The notes under the pieces were generated by a model. It saw only the letters and a program-made list of their open reading frames with translations. It had not been told where the DNA came from and searched no databases. From contig NZ_LZRU01000001.1 of NCBI RefSeq assembly GCF_002159085.1, positions 1-64,000 of the forward strand: a stretch of DNA of 64,000 nucleotides, given 5' to 3'. Shown here in pieces: positions 35,303 to 44,306 of this stretch. The position numbers were made by a program, and so were the translations under genes. Position 1 is the first letter of the stretch, and each line of letters starts with the position of its first letter. Origin of the DNA: Thermobacillus sp. ZCTH02-B1 (lineage in GTDB: Bacteria > Bacillota > Bacilli > Paenibacillales > Paenibacillaceae).

Positions 35303-36196
35303 CTACGCCTCCTCGGCCTTCAGAACTTTGATGAAAAACCGGCCCATCAGCGTGCTGACGACCAGCATCGTCAGGCCGACCGCGGCCGCCGAGCCGATGT
35401 CCTGGAAGCGGAACGCCACCTGCATCAGGTAATATCCGATCGTCTTCGTCGCATCGGCGGGACCGCCTTCCGTCGTGATGACGATCGTGTCCACATAGCG
35501 CAGGATATCCATGGAGCGGATCAGGAGCGCCACCACGATCATCCGCCGGATCATCGGCAGCATGACCAGGAAGATCTTCTGCCATGCGTTGGCTCCGTCC
35601 ACGTCGGCGGCTTCGAGCGGCTCCTCGGGCACGGTCTGAAGGCCGGCGAGCACGATGAGCGTCACCAGGGGCGTCCATTCCCAGACATCCATGAAAATGA
35701 CGGCCAGCATCGCGAAGTTCGGATCCCCGAGAATCTGGACGTCGAAGCCGAGCTGCCGGACGATCCAGTGGTAGAACCCGTACGTCGGGTCAAGCAGAAA
35801 CCGCCACAACAGACCGGTGACGATCGGCGCGACGAACACCGGCAGCATCACGAGCGTCGAGAACAGGTTCCGGAATTTCGGGATATGGTACAGCAGGAGC
35901 GCGATCCCGGTGCCGAGGAGCAGCTGGAGGATCAGGCCGCCCCCTGCATAAACGACGGTTCGGCCCCACGATTGCCAGAACGTCTCGTCCGTAAGCGTAT
36001 TCTGCCAGTTTTCAAGGCCGGCGAAGCGGGGATGATCCATGTCCAGCCGGTAGTCCATGAAGCTGGCGTAGATCATGAAGAAGAAAGGGAAAATCGTGAT
36101 CGCCGCAAGCACGATGACCGACGGCAGCAGCATCCAGAATTCGGTGCGGTTCCATTTGGCTCTTCGTTTCAACGGCCGGATGGCAGCCTGTTCCAT
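35303..36196 (-). CDS. Polyol/sugar ABC transporter permease (MalF-like)
   Basis: A 297-residue permease with six membrane segments. The EAA loop is EEPLEAADVDGANAWQKIFLVMLP. The start MEQAAIRPLKRRAKWN has AAGGAGG six bases upstream; longer frames lack a ribosome site. It lies between the binding protein and the MalG-like partner. No ATPase gene is in the operon, so a shared MsmK-type ATPase encoded elsewhere is expected. Confidence 0.94.
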   Translation of the reverse strand: MEQAAIRPLKRRAKWNRTEFWMLLPSVIVLAAITIFPFFFMIYASFMDYRLDMDHPRFAGLENWQNTLTDETFWQSWGRTVVYAGGGLILQLLLGTGIALLLYHIPKFRNLFSTLVMLPVFVAPIVTGLLWRFLLDPTYGFYHWIVRQLGFDVQILGDPNFAMLAVIFMDVWEWTPLVTLIVLAGLQTVPEEPLEAADVDGANAWQKIFLVMLPMIRRMIVVALLIRSMDILRYVDTIVITTEGGPADATKTIGYYLMQVAFRFQDIGSAAAVGLTMLVVSTLMGRFFIKVLKAEEA

Positions 36197-36298
36197 GATA
36201 GCCTCCTTACGTTCTCCTTCCGGCATGACGGCAAGGAAGATAAAAGGACGCAAAGCGGGCCTGCCGCTTGCTTCGACAAACCCGCTTTCCTTCATGCG

Positions 36299-37894
36299 TC
36301 AGTTGCCGGTCAATCGGTCGCTTTGCTTTGCGATCTCTTTCATCGTATCCGCAGGCGATTGACGTCCGGCCAGCATCTTGGACAGCTCGGTATAGATGAT
36401 CGTATCGATCTGCGGCCAAAGCGGAGTTTTCGGACGCATATAGACGTTTTCTTCTTTCCAGGCTTCCTGCGCTGCCGCCAGCGAGGCCGCAAGCGGCCAT
36501 TCCTTGAACTCCTGCGAATTCGGATCGTTGATCGCCGTCTGGATGTACGGCAGTTGGTAGACGGAATACCGCGTCGGCGTGAAACCGGCATCGAGGATCA
36601 TGTACTGCGTCTGCGGCGCCGTCGCCCAGATCAGGAACAGCCACGCCGCCCTGATTTCATCCTCGCTGGCGTATTTGTTGATGCCGATGCTGGTACCGCC
36701 GTACATGTTGCCGCGGCCCTTCGGCCCCTTCGGCAGGATCGTCCAGCTGACCTTGCCCGCCACCCGGGACTTGGACGGATCCTCGAACATGCCGGCAAAT
36801 TCATGCCATTCCGGCGCGAGCGCGATTTCGCCGGCGGCGAACGCCTCGGCGAGACCGGTCCAGTCCCACGTCGTGCTGCCCGGCGCCGCGATGCTCAGCA
36901 GCTTGGCGTAGAATTCGGCGGCCTCAATCGCTTCGGGTTCGGTCAGCTTCGATTTGCCCGGGTTTTCGGCGCCGATGTCGCCGATGTTCGGGGCTTCGAA
37001 GTAGTCGCCGCCGAAGGACGCCAGCACGTTGCTGAAGTCGTTCATCAGCGAGTCGTGCTGCTTCGCCTGATGGCCGGTGCCGTATTTGACTTCCGTGATG
37101 ACGCCTTCCTTGGCCTTCCGGTTGATCCATTCGGCGATCTCATAGTACTGGTCCCAGGTCATCTCCGGGCCCGGCGTCCAGTCGTAACCTTTTTCCTGCA
37201 TGAACAAATCCTTGTATTTTTCGAAGACGTCCTTGCGGTAGGCGAGGATCATGGTCGGGTTGTCGTACGGCAGGGCGTACAGATGGTCCGTGTTGCCCAT
37301 GTAACCGCCGACGATCAGCTGCGATTGAATGAAGTCCTCCAGTCCGCCGGGAATGGAAGGCAGCGTCGGATCGTTGTTCAGTTCGTTCAGGTCGACGAAG
37401 TGCTGGGCCTGCTTCGCCAGAATTTGATACGGGTCGGCGTAGATAATATGGTAGTTTGCGTTTCGGGCGTTGAAATCCAGCCCGGCCTTCTCGACGACGA
37501 TGTCCAGGTTGACCTGCTCGATGTTGACCTTGATCCCGGTCGCTTGTTCGAACACGTCGATATGGGCCGCAAGGCCGGAAGAAGGCGGCGTGTTTTCCGT
37601 GATGACATTGAGCGTGATGCCTTCGAACTGTCTCCAGTCGAAGCCTTCGGGCGCTTCGATCTTCGGCAGGCCTTCGATCCAGCCGCCGAACGGATCATCG
37701 GTGCTGCCGGACGATGACCCGCCGCCGGAGTTGCCCGATCCTCCGGATTGGTCCGAGCCCCCTGCGTTGTTTCCGCTTACATTTGCGCCGTCGGCATTGC
37801 CGGATTTCGACGAACCGCCGGACGAGCATGCGCTCAGGACCAGAACGCACGCCATCACCAACACCGACAGCTTGGTAAACCAGGACCTTGTCAA
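36299..37894 (-). CDS. Extracellular polyol/sugar-binding lipoprotein
   Basis: A 531-residue family 1 solute-binding lipoprotein. The TTG start (GGAGGG six bases upstream) gives MTRSWFTKLSVLVMACVLVL and lipobox LSACSS. A 45-residue Gly/Ser/Asn linker follows. The mature domain begins near ITLNVITENTPPSSGLAAHI and includes YGTGHQAKQHDSLMNDF and GNMYGGTSIGINKYASE. It leads the operon with two permeases and a polyol dehydrogenase, which suggests a sugar-alcohol ligand. Confidence 0.92.
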   Translation of the reverse strand: MTRSWFTKLSVLVMACVLVLSACSSGGSSKSGNADGANVSGNNAGGSDQSGGSGNSGGGSSSGSTDDPFGGWIEGLPKIEAPEGFDWRQFEGITLNVITENTPPSSGLAAHIDVFEQATGIKVNIEQVNLDIVVEKAGLDFNARNANYHIIYADPYQILAKQAQHFVDLNELNNDPTLPSIPGGLEDFIQSQLIVGGYMGNTDHLYALPYDNPTMILAYRKDVFEKYKDLFMQEKGYDWTPGPEMTWDQYYEIAEWINRKAKEGVITEVKYGTGHQAKQHDSLMNDFSNVLASFGGDYFEAPNIGDIGAENPGKSKLTEPEAIEAAEFYAKLLSIAAPGSTTWDWTGLAEAFAAGEIALAPEWHEFAGMFEDPSKSRVAGKVSWTILPKGPKGRGNMYGGTSIGINKYASEDEIRAAWLFLIWATAPQTQYMILDAGFTPTRYSVYQLPYIQTAINDPNSQEFKEWPLAASLAAAQEAWKEENVYMRPKTPLWPQIDTIIYTELSKMLAGRQSPADTMKEIAKQSDRLTGN

Positions 37895-37913
37895 GGCGAT
37901 CCCTCCAGGTGGG

Positions 37914-37983
37914 TTGATGCGTTTTCATTTCGGAAGATTCTGAAAAAGGTCCCGGCCGGGGAACCCGTTTCGTCCTCATTATA
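37914..37983 (-). promoter_or_regulatory. Polyol operon promoter region with candidate cre site
   Basis: A minus-strand TATAAT lies at 37978-37983, without a clear -35 element. TGAAAACGCATCAA at 37914-37927 (minus strand) resembles a catabolite-repression cre site with two mismatches and would lie downstream of the start of transcription. Confidence 0.35.
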
Positions 37984-38046
37984 GGCCAGCCCGGCGCCGA
38001 TCATCCATTTCGACTTCACGGCATTCTGGCGCGTCACAATTACGAC

Positions 38047-38085
38047 AAAAATGAAGAAGCCGCCGGACGGTTATCCGGCAGCTTC
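38047..38085 (-). terminator. Terminator of the YcaQ-like gene
   Basis: On the minus strand GAAGCTGCCGGA pairs with TCCGGCGGCTTC (one mismatch), followed by TTCATTTTT, 12 bases after the stop. Confidence 0.85.
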
Positions 38086-38096
38086 GATGCCCGGGA

Positions 38097-39317
38097 TCAA
38101 AGCGCAAACCAGGAACGGATTTCGGACGCCCGCGCCCCCTCGTCCGCACGGACGCGTTCCGCTCCGGTGAACGCCATGAACCGGCGGATGCAATCCGCCA
38201 GGCCGTTCCGGAGCCCGTCCTCCGGCTCGACGCCGGGCTCCGGCCACCAGCCGCGGATGACCAGCTCGCGGCGTTCCCGGTCCAGCACCGGCTCGATCCG
38301 GCCGATGAACCGGTCCCCGTACACGACCGGCAGGACATAGTAGCCGTACTTGCGCGCGGCGGCGGGCTTGTACACTTCCCAGCGGTAATCGAAGCCGAAC
38401 AGCTCGAGGATGAGCCGGCGATCCCACAGCAGGTTGTCGAGCGGCGCCAGGATGGACGCGCGGTCCGGTCCGGCGTCCGCGCCGCGGATCACCTCGTCCA
38501 GCAGCGGGACATCCTCCGCCTTCACATACAGCGGATATTTCTCCATTCCCTCGACGATGACCTTCCGAATCCGACCGCTCCGGTGCAGCCGCTCGAACGC
38601 CGCCGCCCGCTGGGCGGTCTTCATCCCGCCGATGCCGAGCCAGGCGTCACCGGACCGGTTCCACAGCATGCCGATCGCGCCGATGCGGCGGAGCACCAGC
38701 CAGTCGTGGTAGTCATGCTCCGTCGGGTGCGGATCGGGAGCCTCCAGCACCTCGGCGGGCAGGTGACGGCGGGTCAGATCGTAGAATTTCCGCGTCCCTT
38801 CCTTGTGATGCACGATCACCTCGCCCGCGAAGAAGAGGCTTTCGAGCACGGCGCGGGACAGGCGCGCGGGCGCCCAGGGCCAGTCGACCTTCTCGTGGAA
38901 CTCGAGATCCGACGACGACAGCGGCCCGCGCTCCTCCAGCCGCCGGATCACCTGCGGGATCAGCTCGCGGATCTTCGGATTCGCCATCCTGCCGTCCAGC
39001 ACGCCGCTGCGCCGGCGCGCGAAATGCGGCCAATCCTCCGTCAGCAGGATGGACATGTTCTTGTCCCAGCCGTCGAACAGCAGCCGGTCCCGGTACAGCA
39101 GCTCGTCCAGCATTTCCGGACGGTACCCCCGGATCCGGGCCTGCAACACGAGATGCGGATTGTAGCCCACCACGTTGAGCGGATCGAACTGGAGACAGCG
39201 GACCGACCGCATCCAGTCCATGACGCCTTCTTTTCCCTCGAAACGCCATGCCCCCGCCAGGCCCTGACGGATCAGCAGAAACCGCCCGGCCTGCCGCCGG
39301 GTGATCACCCGATCCAT
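38097..39317 (-). CDS. YcaQ-like DNA glycosylase (winged-helix protein)
   Basis: A 406-residue protein related to interstrand-crosslink glycosylase YcaQ. It has the N-terminal RRQAGRFLLIRQGL helix, the catalytic-region motif CLQFDPLNVVGYNPHLVLQ (Q-x-D), and YRPEMLDELLYRDR. The C-terminal WDRRLILELFGFDYRWEVYKP block and YGYYVLPVVYGDRFIGRIEP are diagnostic of the family. The start MDRVITRRQAGRF has GGGGAG eight bases upstream. It probably unhooks alkylation-type crosslinks. Confidence 0.88.
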   Translation of the reverse strand: MDRVITRRQAGRFLLIRQGLAGAWRFEGKEGVMDWMRSVRCLQFDPLNVVGYNPHLVLQARIRGYRPEMLDELLYRDRLLFDGWDKNMSILLTEDWPHFARRRSGVLDGRMANPKIRELIPQVIRRLEERGPLSSSDLEFHEKVDWPWAPARLSRAVLESLFFAGEVIVHHKEGTRKFYDLTRRHLPAEVLEAPDPHPTEHDYHDWLVLRRIGAIGMLWNRSGDAWLGIGGMKTAQRAAAFERLHRSGRIRKVIVEGMEKYPLYVKAEDVPLLDEVIRGADAGPDRASILAPLDNLLWDRRLILELFGFDYRWEVYKPAAARKYGYYVLPVVYGDRFIGRIEPVLDRERRELVIRGWWPEPGVEPEDGLRNGLADCIRRFMAFTGAERVRADEGARASEIRSWFAL

Positions 39318-39507
39318 GCGGAACTCCCCTTTGCCTCGCGCATCCAGGTTGTACAATCTGATGATACCATTTTCTGGATGATCCGATCAACCGGGTTCCG
39401 TCAGGCTCCCGGCCCCGCGGCGCGGGCGGCAACGGCGCCGCCCGGTGCGCGGGCCCGGCGATGCGGAGACGGGATCGGGCGGACCGGCCCCCGCGTGGAG
39501 AGGCGGT

Positions 39508-39537
39508 TTGTCCCGCAAATCGGGTTTGTTTTACAAT
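39508..39537 (+). promoter_or_regulatory. Candidate promoter of the 63-residue Cys-rich gene
   Basis: TTGTCC and TACAAT are separated by 18 bases, 38 bases before the start codon. Confidence 0.6.
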
Positions 39538-39575
39538 AAGGCGCAGGAGAGGGAACCGAAGGGAGCGTCAGGCCC

Positions 39576-39767
39576 GTGTCCACCGACCGAAGGGTGAATT
39601 GCTTCCGGTGCCGGCACTATTACGTCACCTGGGATCCCGATTTCCCGCGCGGCTGCAAAGCCTACGAATTCAAGACGCACCAGATGCCGAGCGTCGTCGT
39701 CTTCTCGTCTTCCGGCCGGCCGTGCCTGAAGTTCGAGCCGAAGGAAAGCCGCAAGCCCGACGGATGA
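39576..39767 (+). CDS. Small Cys-rich protein
   Basis: A 63-residue protein with CFRCRHYYVTWDP near the start and two later cysteines (RGCKAYEF, GRPCLKFE). The four cysteines could bind zinc. The sequence looks conserved in type (HYYVTWDPDFPRGCKAY), and I recall similar short proteins in Paenibacillaceae, but no function is known to me. The GTG start has GGGAG twelve bases upstream. Confidence 0.65.
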   Translation: MSTDRRVNCFRCRHYYVTWDPDFPRGCKAYEFKTHQMPSVVVFSSSGRPCLKFEPKESRKPDG

Positions 39768-39944
39768 GCGCAGGTGCGGTCCGCCTCCGGCCCGCATGCC
39801 CGCGGAATCGGTATATCCGGCCCGCCGGCCGGGTCCCGCGCCGTCGATGCGCGCGCGGAAGGCACGCTTCGTCCCGGCGGAATCGCGCCGGGCGTCGGCT
39901 TCGCCGCGGGCGGCCCGGGCCCGCCGTCCGCCCTCCGCCCGCGC

Positions 39945-40229
39945 TCACGCATGGCGCGTCCAGCGCGGCGCGCCGGGCGCGGGGCACGCGCGGTCCTTCA
40001 GCTTCGCGACGATCGGGACGATGCTGCCGCAGACCGCGCACGTATGGCCGCCGATCAGCTTCGGACAGGACCGGCACAGCGCAAGCCGCGCCTCATAGAC
40101 GTCGTCCGGCACGCACAGTTCGCTGTCCGGCGCGAACATCGGCGAAGCGAGCACCGTCCGGATATGCTCCTCAAGGAGCTCCGCGTCCTGCCGGCAGCCC
40201 CGGCACGGGCGATCCGCCGCTTCCGTCAT
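39945..40229 (-). CDS. DUF6171-like Cys-rich protein
   Basis: A 94-residue protein with CRGCRQD, LALCRSCPKLIGGHTCAVCGS and a final RAC. The Cys pairs suggest one or two zinc sites. The order of LCRSCPKL, TCAVCG and VAKLKDRACP matches what I remember of DUF6171. The start MTEAADRPC has GGGGTGA upstream. It is often a single gene, and its role is unknown. Confidence 0.7.
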   Translation of the reverse strand: MTEAADRPCRGCRQDAELLEEHIRTVLASPMFAPDSELCVPDDVYEARLALCRSCPKLIGGHTCAVCGSIVPIVAKLKDRACPAPGAPRWTRHA

Positions 40230-40341
40230 CCGCCGTTCACCCCGCAATCCGTCCGGGGGCCGCAACCGCCGGCCGACGCCGCCGGCCGGGAACGGCCGCA
40301 TGCCCTCCGGACGAACGTCCTCCGCCGCGAACCACCGCGTC

Positions 40342-41829
40342 TCACTCCGCCGTAAGCTCCAGCACCGTCACGGACATCGGCGGAAGCTGCACGTCCAGAC
40401 GCGCGCCCTCGATCCGGAAGCCGCGGAACGGAGCCGGCTTCACCCGCTCGGGCTCGTCGAACGTGTTGTGCCCGTCGATCCGGTCCGACGTCAGCGTCAT
40501 ACCGGCCGCTTCCAGACGGCCGCCCTTGAGGCCGCGCAGCTCCACCTCCACGCTTGCGCCGCTCTCGAAGTCCAGATTGACCAGGCTGATGTGGATCTTG
40601 CCGTCCGCCGCGCGGGACGCCGATGCCGACACCTTCGGCAGCTCGCCCTCCGGACCGGTCCGCTCCACCGACTCGTGGCTGTCAAGCAGCTCCGCGTCCT
40701 GGTGCACCTTGAACAGGTCGAAGACGTGGTAGGTCGGCGTCAGCAGCATCCGCTCGCCCTCCGTCAGGATGACGGACTGCAGCACGTTGACGAGCTGCGC
40801 GATGTTCGCCATCCGGACGCGGTCCGAGTGCCGGTGGAAAATGTGCAGCGTCGCGCCCGCGACGATCGCGTCGCGGATCGAATTCTGCTGGTACAGGAAG
40901 CCCGGATTCGTGCCCGGCTCGACGTCGTACCAGGTGCCCCATTCGTCCACGATCAGATCGATCCGTTTCTCCGGATCGTAGACGTCCATGATGGCGGAAT
41001 GCTTCGTGATGAGCTCGTCCATGTGCAGCGCCTTTTTCAGCGTGATCCACCATTCGTCCGTCGTGAAGCCGGTCGCCGGCCCCTTCTTCTGCCAGGTGCC
41101 CGGCACCGTATAATAGTGCAGCGACAGCCCGTCCATGAACGGCGCGGCCTGCTGCATCAGCACCTCCGTCCAGCGGTAGTCGCCGGAGTTCGCGCCGCAC
41201 GCGATCTTGTGCAGCTTGTTGTCGCCGTAGTTGCGCAGGTAAGTCTGGAACTGCCGGTACAGGTCCGCGTAATACTCCGGCCGCATGTGGCCGCCGCAGC
41301 CCCAGTTTTCGTTGCCGACGCCCCAGTATTTCACGCGCCACGGCTGCTCCCGGCCGTTCGCCCGGCGCCAGTCCGCCATCGGCGATTCGCCGCCGAAGGT
41401 CAGGTATTCGACCCATTCGGACATCTCCTGCACCGTGCCGCTGCCGACGTTGCCGCTGATGTACGGCTCGCAGCCGAGCAGCTCGCAGAGCATCATGAAT
41501 TCGTGCGTGCCGAAATGGTTGTTCTCGATGACGCCGCCCCAGTGCGTGTTCACCATCCGCTTCCGCTTGTCCCGCGGCCCGACGCCGTCCTTCCAGTGGT
41601 ACTCGTCCGCGAAGCAGCCCCCCGGCCAGCGCAGCACCGGGACCTTGATCCGTTTCAGCGCCTCGAGCACGTCGTTGCGGATGCCGTTCGTGTTCGGGAT
41701 CGGCGAATCCTCCCCGACCCACAGCCCCTCGTAGATGCACCGCCCGAGATGCTCGGCAAAGTGCCCGTAGAGGTTGCGGTGAATCTTGCCCTTCACCCGG
41801 TCGGCATTGACGACAATCCGGCTTGCCAT
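40342..41829 (-). CDS. abfA: Alpha-L-arabinofuranosidase, GH51, cytosolic
   Basis: The enzyme removes arabinose side chains from arabinoxylan oligomers. The 495-residue protein has no signal peptide. The family landmarks are [40 protein letters not shown], the acid/base Glu in [14 protein letters not shown] and the nucleophile Glu in [12 protein letters not shown]. The start [12 protein letters not shown] is chosen for its AAGGAG site. It lies divergent from an AraC regulator that probably controls it. Confidence 0.96.
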   Translation of the reverse strand: MASRIVVNADRVKGKIHRNLYGHFAEHLGRCIYEGLWVGEDSPIPNTNGIRNDVLEALKRIKVPVLRWPGGCFADEYHWKDGVGPRDKRKRMVNTHWGGVIENNHFGTHEFMMLCELLGCEPYISGNVGSGTVQEMSEWVEYLTFGGESPMADWRRANGREQPWRVKYWGVGNENWGCGGHMRPEYYADLYRQFQTYLRNYGDNKLHKIACGANSGDYRWTEVLMQQAAPFMDGLSLHYYTVPGTWQKKGPATGFTTDEWWITLKKALHMDELITKHSAIMDVYDPEKRIDLIVDEWGTWYDVEPGTNPGFLYQQNSIRDAIVAGATLHIFHRHSDRVRMANIAQLVNVLQSVILTEGERMLLTPTYHVFDLFKVHQDAELLDSHESVERTGPEGELPKVSASASRAADGKIHISLVNLDFESGASVEVELRGLKGGRLEAAGMTLTSDRIDGHNTFDEPERVKPAPFRGFRIEGARLDVQLPPMSVTVLELTAE

Positions 41830-41920
41830 CGTGCATCGCTCCTTCGCCTGCTGAATGATCATCTTCCGCGGCCGGAACTTTCTGCACGCGCCGCGGCTTT
41901 GCGATGATTGTCCACACCCG

Positions 41921-41978
41921 ATATTTTATAGGTTTGTTCATCCGGACAAAATGATATATTCTGATCAATAACTGATCA
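41921..41978. promoter_or_regulatory. Divergent promoters and TGATCA operator between abfA and araC-type gene
   Basis: Leftward, TTGTCC and AAATAT (17 apart, 41921-41949) face abfA. Rightward, TTGTTC and TATTCT (17 apart, 41934-41962) face the regulator. TGATCAATAACTGATCA at 41962-41978 carries two TGATCA sites five bases apart and overlaps the rightward start point. This suggests autoregulation. Confidence 0.5.
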
Positions 41979-42003
41979 TTTGTCTTCTGAGAGGGTGTGT
42001 GCG

Positions 42004-42852
42004 ATGATCCGGATGAACCGGTGCGGCTACAACGTCATGCACCCGGAGGGCATCACGATCGACCGGCCGCACGGCTCGGGCGACTATCTGTTCCTCTTCT
42101 TCCGCAGCCGGATGCTCGTCGAAGCGGGTGGAGCGCGGTTCGTGACGGACAAGAACACCTGCCTCCTCTACCGCAAGGGGAGCCGGCAGTATTATCGCGA
42201 GCTCGAACGGCCGATGGTGCACGACTGGTTCCACTTTGACGGCGATGAAGTGGAAGACCTGTGCCGGGAGCTGAACCTGCCTTTTGACACGCCGATGAAG
42301 GTCCACGAGCCGGTGTATGTGTCGCGGAAGGTGAGCGAGATCCAGGGAGCGCTGGTCGAGAGCGGGCTGTACCGGGACGAACTCATCGATTTGACCGTCC
42401 GCTGCCTGTTCATGAAGCTCGCCGACCTCCGCAACCGGATCGAACCGAACAAGCCGGTCGGGAAATATTACGACCTCCTCGTGTCGCTGCGCAACGAAAT
42501 CTACAACAACCCGTCCGTCCCCTGGTCCGTCGGCGAGCTGGCGGCCCGCGTCAACATGAGCCGTTCCTACTTCCAGAAGCTGTACCGGGAGCTGTTCGGC
42601 ATCTCCGTCCTGAACGACATCATCCAGAACCGGCTCGAATACGCGATGTACCGTCTGAAAAACACGTCCGACAGCATCCGGGACATCGCCGCGCAATGCG
42701 GCTACGAGAACGACGTCCACTTCATGCGGCAGTTCAAGAAGTACATCGGCCTGACACCGGGCGAATTCCGCTATCAGGGCCGGCGCTCCGGAAGCCGCCG
42801 GACGGAACCTACGGACGGAATCCGGAAATACGGCGCCTCTGATGCCCGATAG
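42004..42852 (+). CDS. AraC-family transcriptional regulator
   Basis: A 282-residue regulator with an N-terminal cupin-like sensing domain (YLFLFFRSRMLVEAGG). The C-terminal tandem helix-turn-helix domain reads VGELAARVNMSRSYFQKLYR, then IRDIAAQCGYENDVHFMRQFKKYIGLTPGEFR. GAGAGGGTG lies upstream of the ATG. It is divergent from abfA and close to xylan-degrading genes, so its ligand is probably arabinose, xylose or an oligomer. Confidence 0.92.
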   Translation: MIRMNRCGYNVMHPEGITIDRPHGSGDYLFLFFRSRMLVEAGGARFVTDKNTCLLYRKGSRQYYRELERPMVHDWFHFDGDEVEDLCRELNLPFDTPMKVHEPVYVSRKVSEIQGALVESGLYRDELIDLTVRCLFMKLADLRNRIEPNKPVGKYYDLLVSLRNEIYNNPSVPWSVGELAARVNMSRSYFQKLYRELFGISVLNDIIQNRLEYAMYRLKNTSDSIRDIAAQCGYENDVHFMRQFKKYIGLTPGEFRYQGRRSGSRRTEPTDGIRKYGASDAR

Positions 42853-42922
42853 AGCCGGCAAAACGACAGAACCGGCATAAAAGCACGGGTTGTTGCGGCA
42901 CGGGGCCACATTCCAAGTCAAA

Positions 42923-42960
42923 CGGCCGGTCCGTCCGGTTCCCCCGGAACGGACCGGCCG
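42923..42960. terminator. Hairpin between convergent araC-type and xylanase genes
   Basis: CGGCCGGTCCGT pairs perfectly with ACGGACCGGCCG. On the minus strand it is followed by TTTGACTT, so it may end the xylanase transcript. The T-run is short. Confidence 0.6.
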
Positions 42961-43027
42961 CCGGGCCGCGCGCCGCAAGTCGCCGGCGCTCCCTTCATCG
43001 CTGCCTGGTCCTGATCGCTTCCCGGTC

Positions 43028-44032
43028 CTAAGCCTCCACGCCCGCCGTCCGCACGACGCGGCGGAACGCCTCCTTCGGCCGGTGGTTTTCGTCAAACAGC
43101 AGCGGCCAGTTGCGGCGTCCCCGCACCGGAAAATTGTGGAGCCACGTGTAATCGTCCGCCGCGCCCCAGAACGTGACGCTCCGGATCACATCCCGGTATT
43201 CGCGGTAGAGCGCGAACAATTGCTCATACCGCTCCGCCTGCCGTTCCAGCATCTCCGCCGTCGGCTCCTTGAGGTCGGTCCGCCGGTCATCCCAGGCGTA
43301 GACGGACATGTCCAGCTCCGTCACGTGGATGATGAGGCCGAGCTCGGCGTATCGTTCGATCGCCTCGCGCACTTCGGCGATGGACGGCGACTCCAGGTTG
43401 TAATGGCCCTGCATGCCGATGCCGTGGATCGGTGCGCCCTGCTCCTTCAGCCATTTCACGAGGCGGATGATCTTGTCGCGCTTCGCCGGATTGCATTCGT
43501 TGTAGTCGTTGTAGAAGAGCAGCGCGTCCGGATCGGCCTCGTGCGCGTATTCGAACGCGCGGACGATGTAATCCGGTCCGACCCGCTCGTGCCATTTCGA
43601 CGGACGCAGCCATTGTTCGCCCTCGTCGGCGACCGCTTCGTTCACGACGTCCCAACAGTATGCGCGCCCCCTGTACCGGCCCGCCACCGCGCGGATATGG
43701 TCGCGCATCCTGCGGAGCAGCGTCTCCCGGTCGGCCGGCCCGCCGCCGGGCGCCTCGAAGAACCAGTCCGGCGTCTGGTTGTGCCAGACGAGCGTGTGCC
43801 CGCGCAGCTTCATGCCGTGCCCCGCGGCGAAGTCGGCGATCTTGTCCGCCTTCTCGAACGTGAAGACGCCCTCGGCGGGCTGCGTGTTCACCGGCTTCAT
43901 CTCGTTCTCCGCCGTCAGGCTGCCGTACTGCGCCTTGATCAGCTCCGCCGCGCTGTCCACCGTCCAGATGTTCACCGCCGCGCCGATGTCGAAGTCGCCT
44001 TTGAAGACTTCCCGCAAACTCCGTACGCTCAT
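43028..44032 (-). CDS. Endo-1,4-beta-xylanase, GH10, cytosolic
   Basis: A 334-residue GH10 enzyme with no signal peptide. It therefore acts on imported xylo-oligomers. The acid/base Glu lies in CWDVVNEAVADEG and the nucleophile Glu in IHVTELDMSVYAW. The substrate-binding region ENEMKPVNTQPAEG and HTLVWHNQTPDWF are typical of the family. It sits 274 bases after aguA, also leftward, and may be co-transcribed. Confidence 0.96.
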   Translation of the reverse strand: MSVRSLREVFKGDFDIGAAVNIWTVDSAAELIKAQYGSLTAENEMKPVNTQPAEGVFTFEKADKIADFAAGHGMKLRGHTLVWHNQTPDWFFEAPGGGPADRETLLRRMRDHIRAVAGRYRGRAYCWDVVNEAVADEGEQWLRPSKWHERVGPDYIVRAFEYAHEADPDALLFYNDYNECNPAKRDKIIRLVKWLKEQGAPIHGIGMQGHYNLESPSIAEVREAIERYAELGLIIHVTELDMSVYAWDDRRTDLKEPTAEMLERQAERYEQLFALYREYRDVIRSVTFWGAADDYTWLHNFPVRGRRNWPLLFDENHRPKEAFRRVVRTAGVEA

Positions 44033-44306
44033 GTTCTTTCCTCCCCGCCGAGAGTTGTTCGCATCCGGCCGCCGGCCGCCGAATCGTCATCGCGTGCCGC
44101 CGTCGCCGCCGCACGTCCGGTCACCGGGCGCCGGCACGCCGCCCGCAGGCGCCCGGAAGCCGCGCGGACGCGGGATGCGTCCGCGCGGCGCGGGTGCGAT
44201 GCCCACGGTGAGGCGAATCCGACATTTCCCGGGAAATGATGTCGATCCGCGGACGCCCGCCGTCGGATGGCACGACCCGGGCCTGCGCGGTACGGGGGCC
44301 GTGCGG

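Noticed and set aside
39400-39520. A structured RNA upstream of the 63-residue gene
   Set aside because: The stretch is GC-rich, but no stable alternative hairpins or terminator could be drawn.
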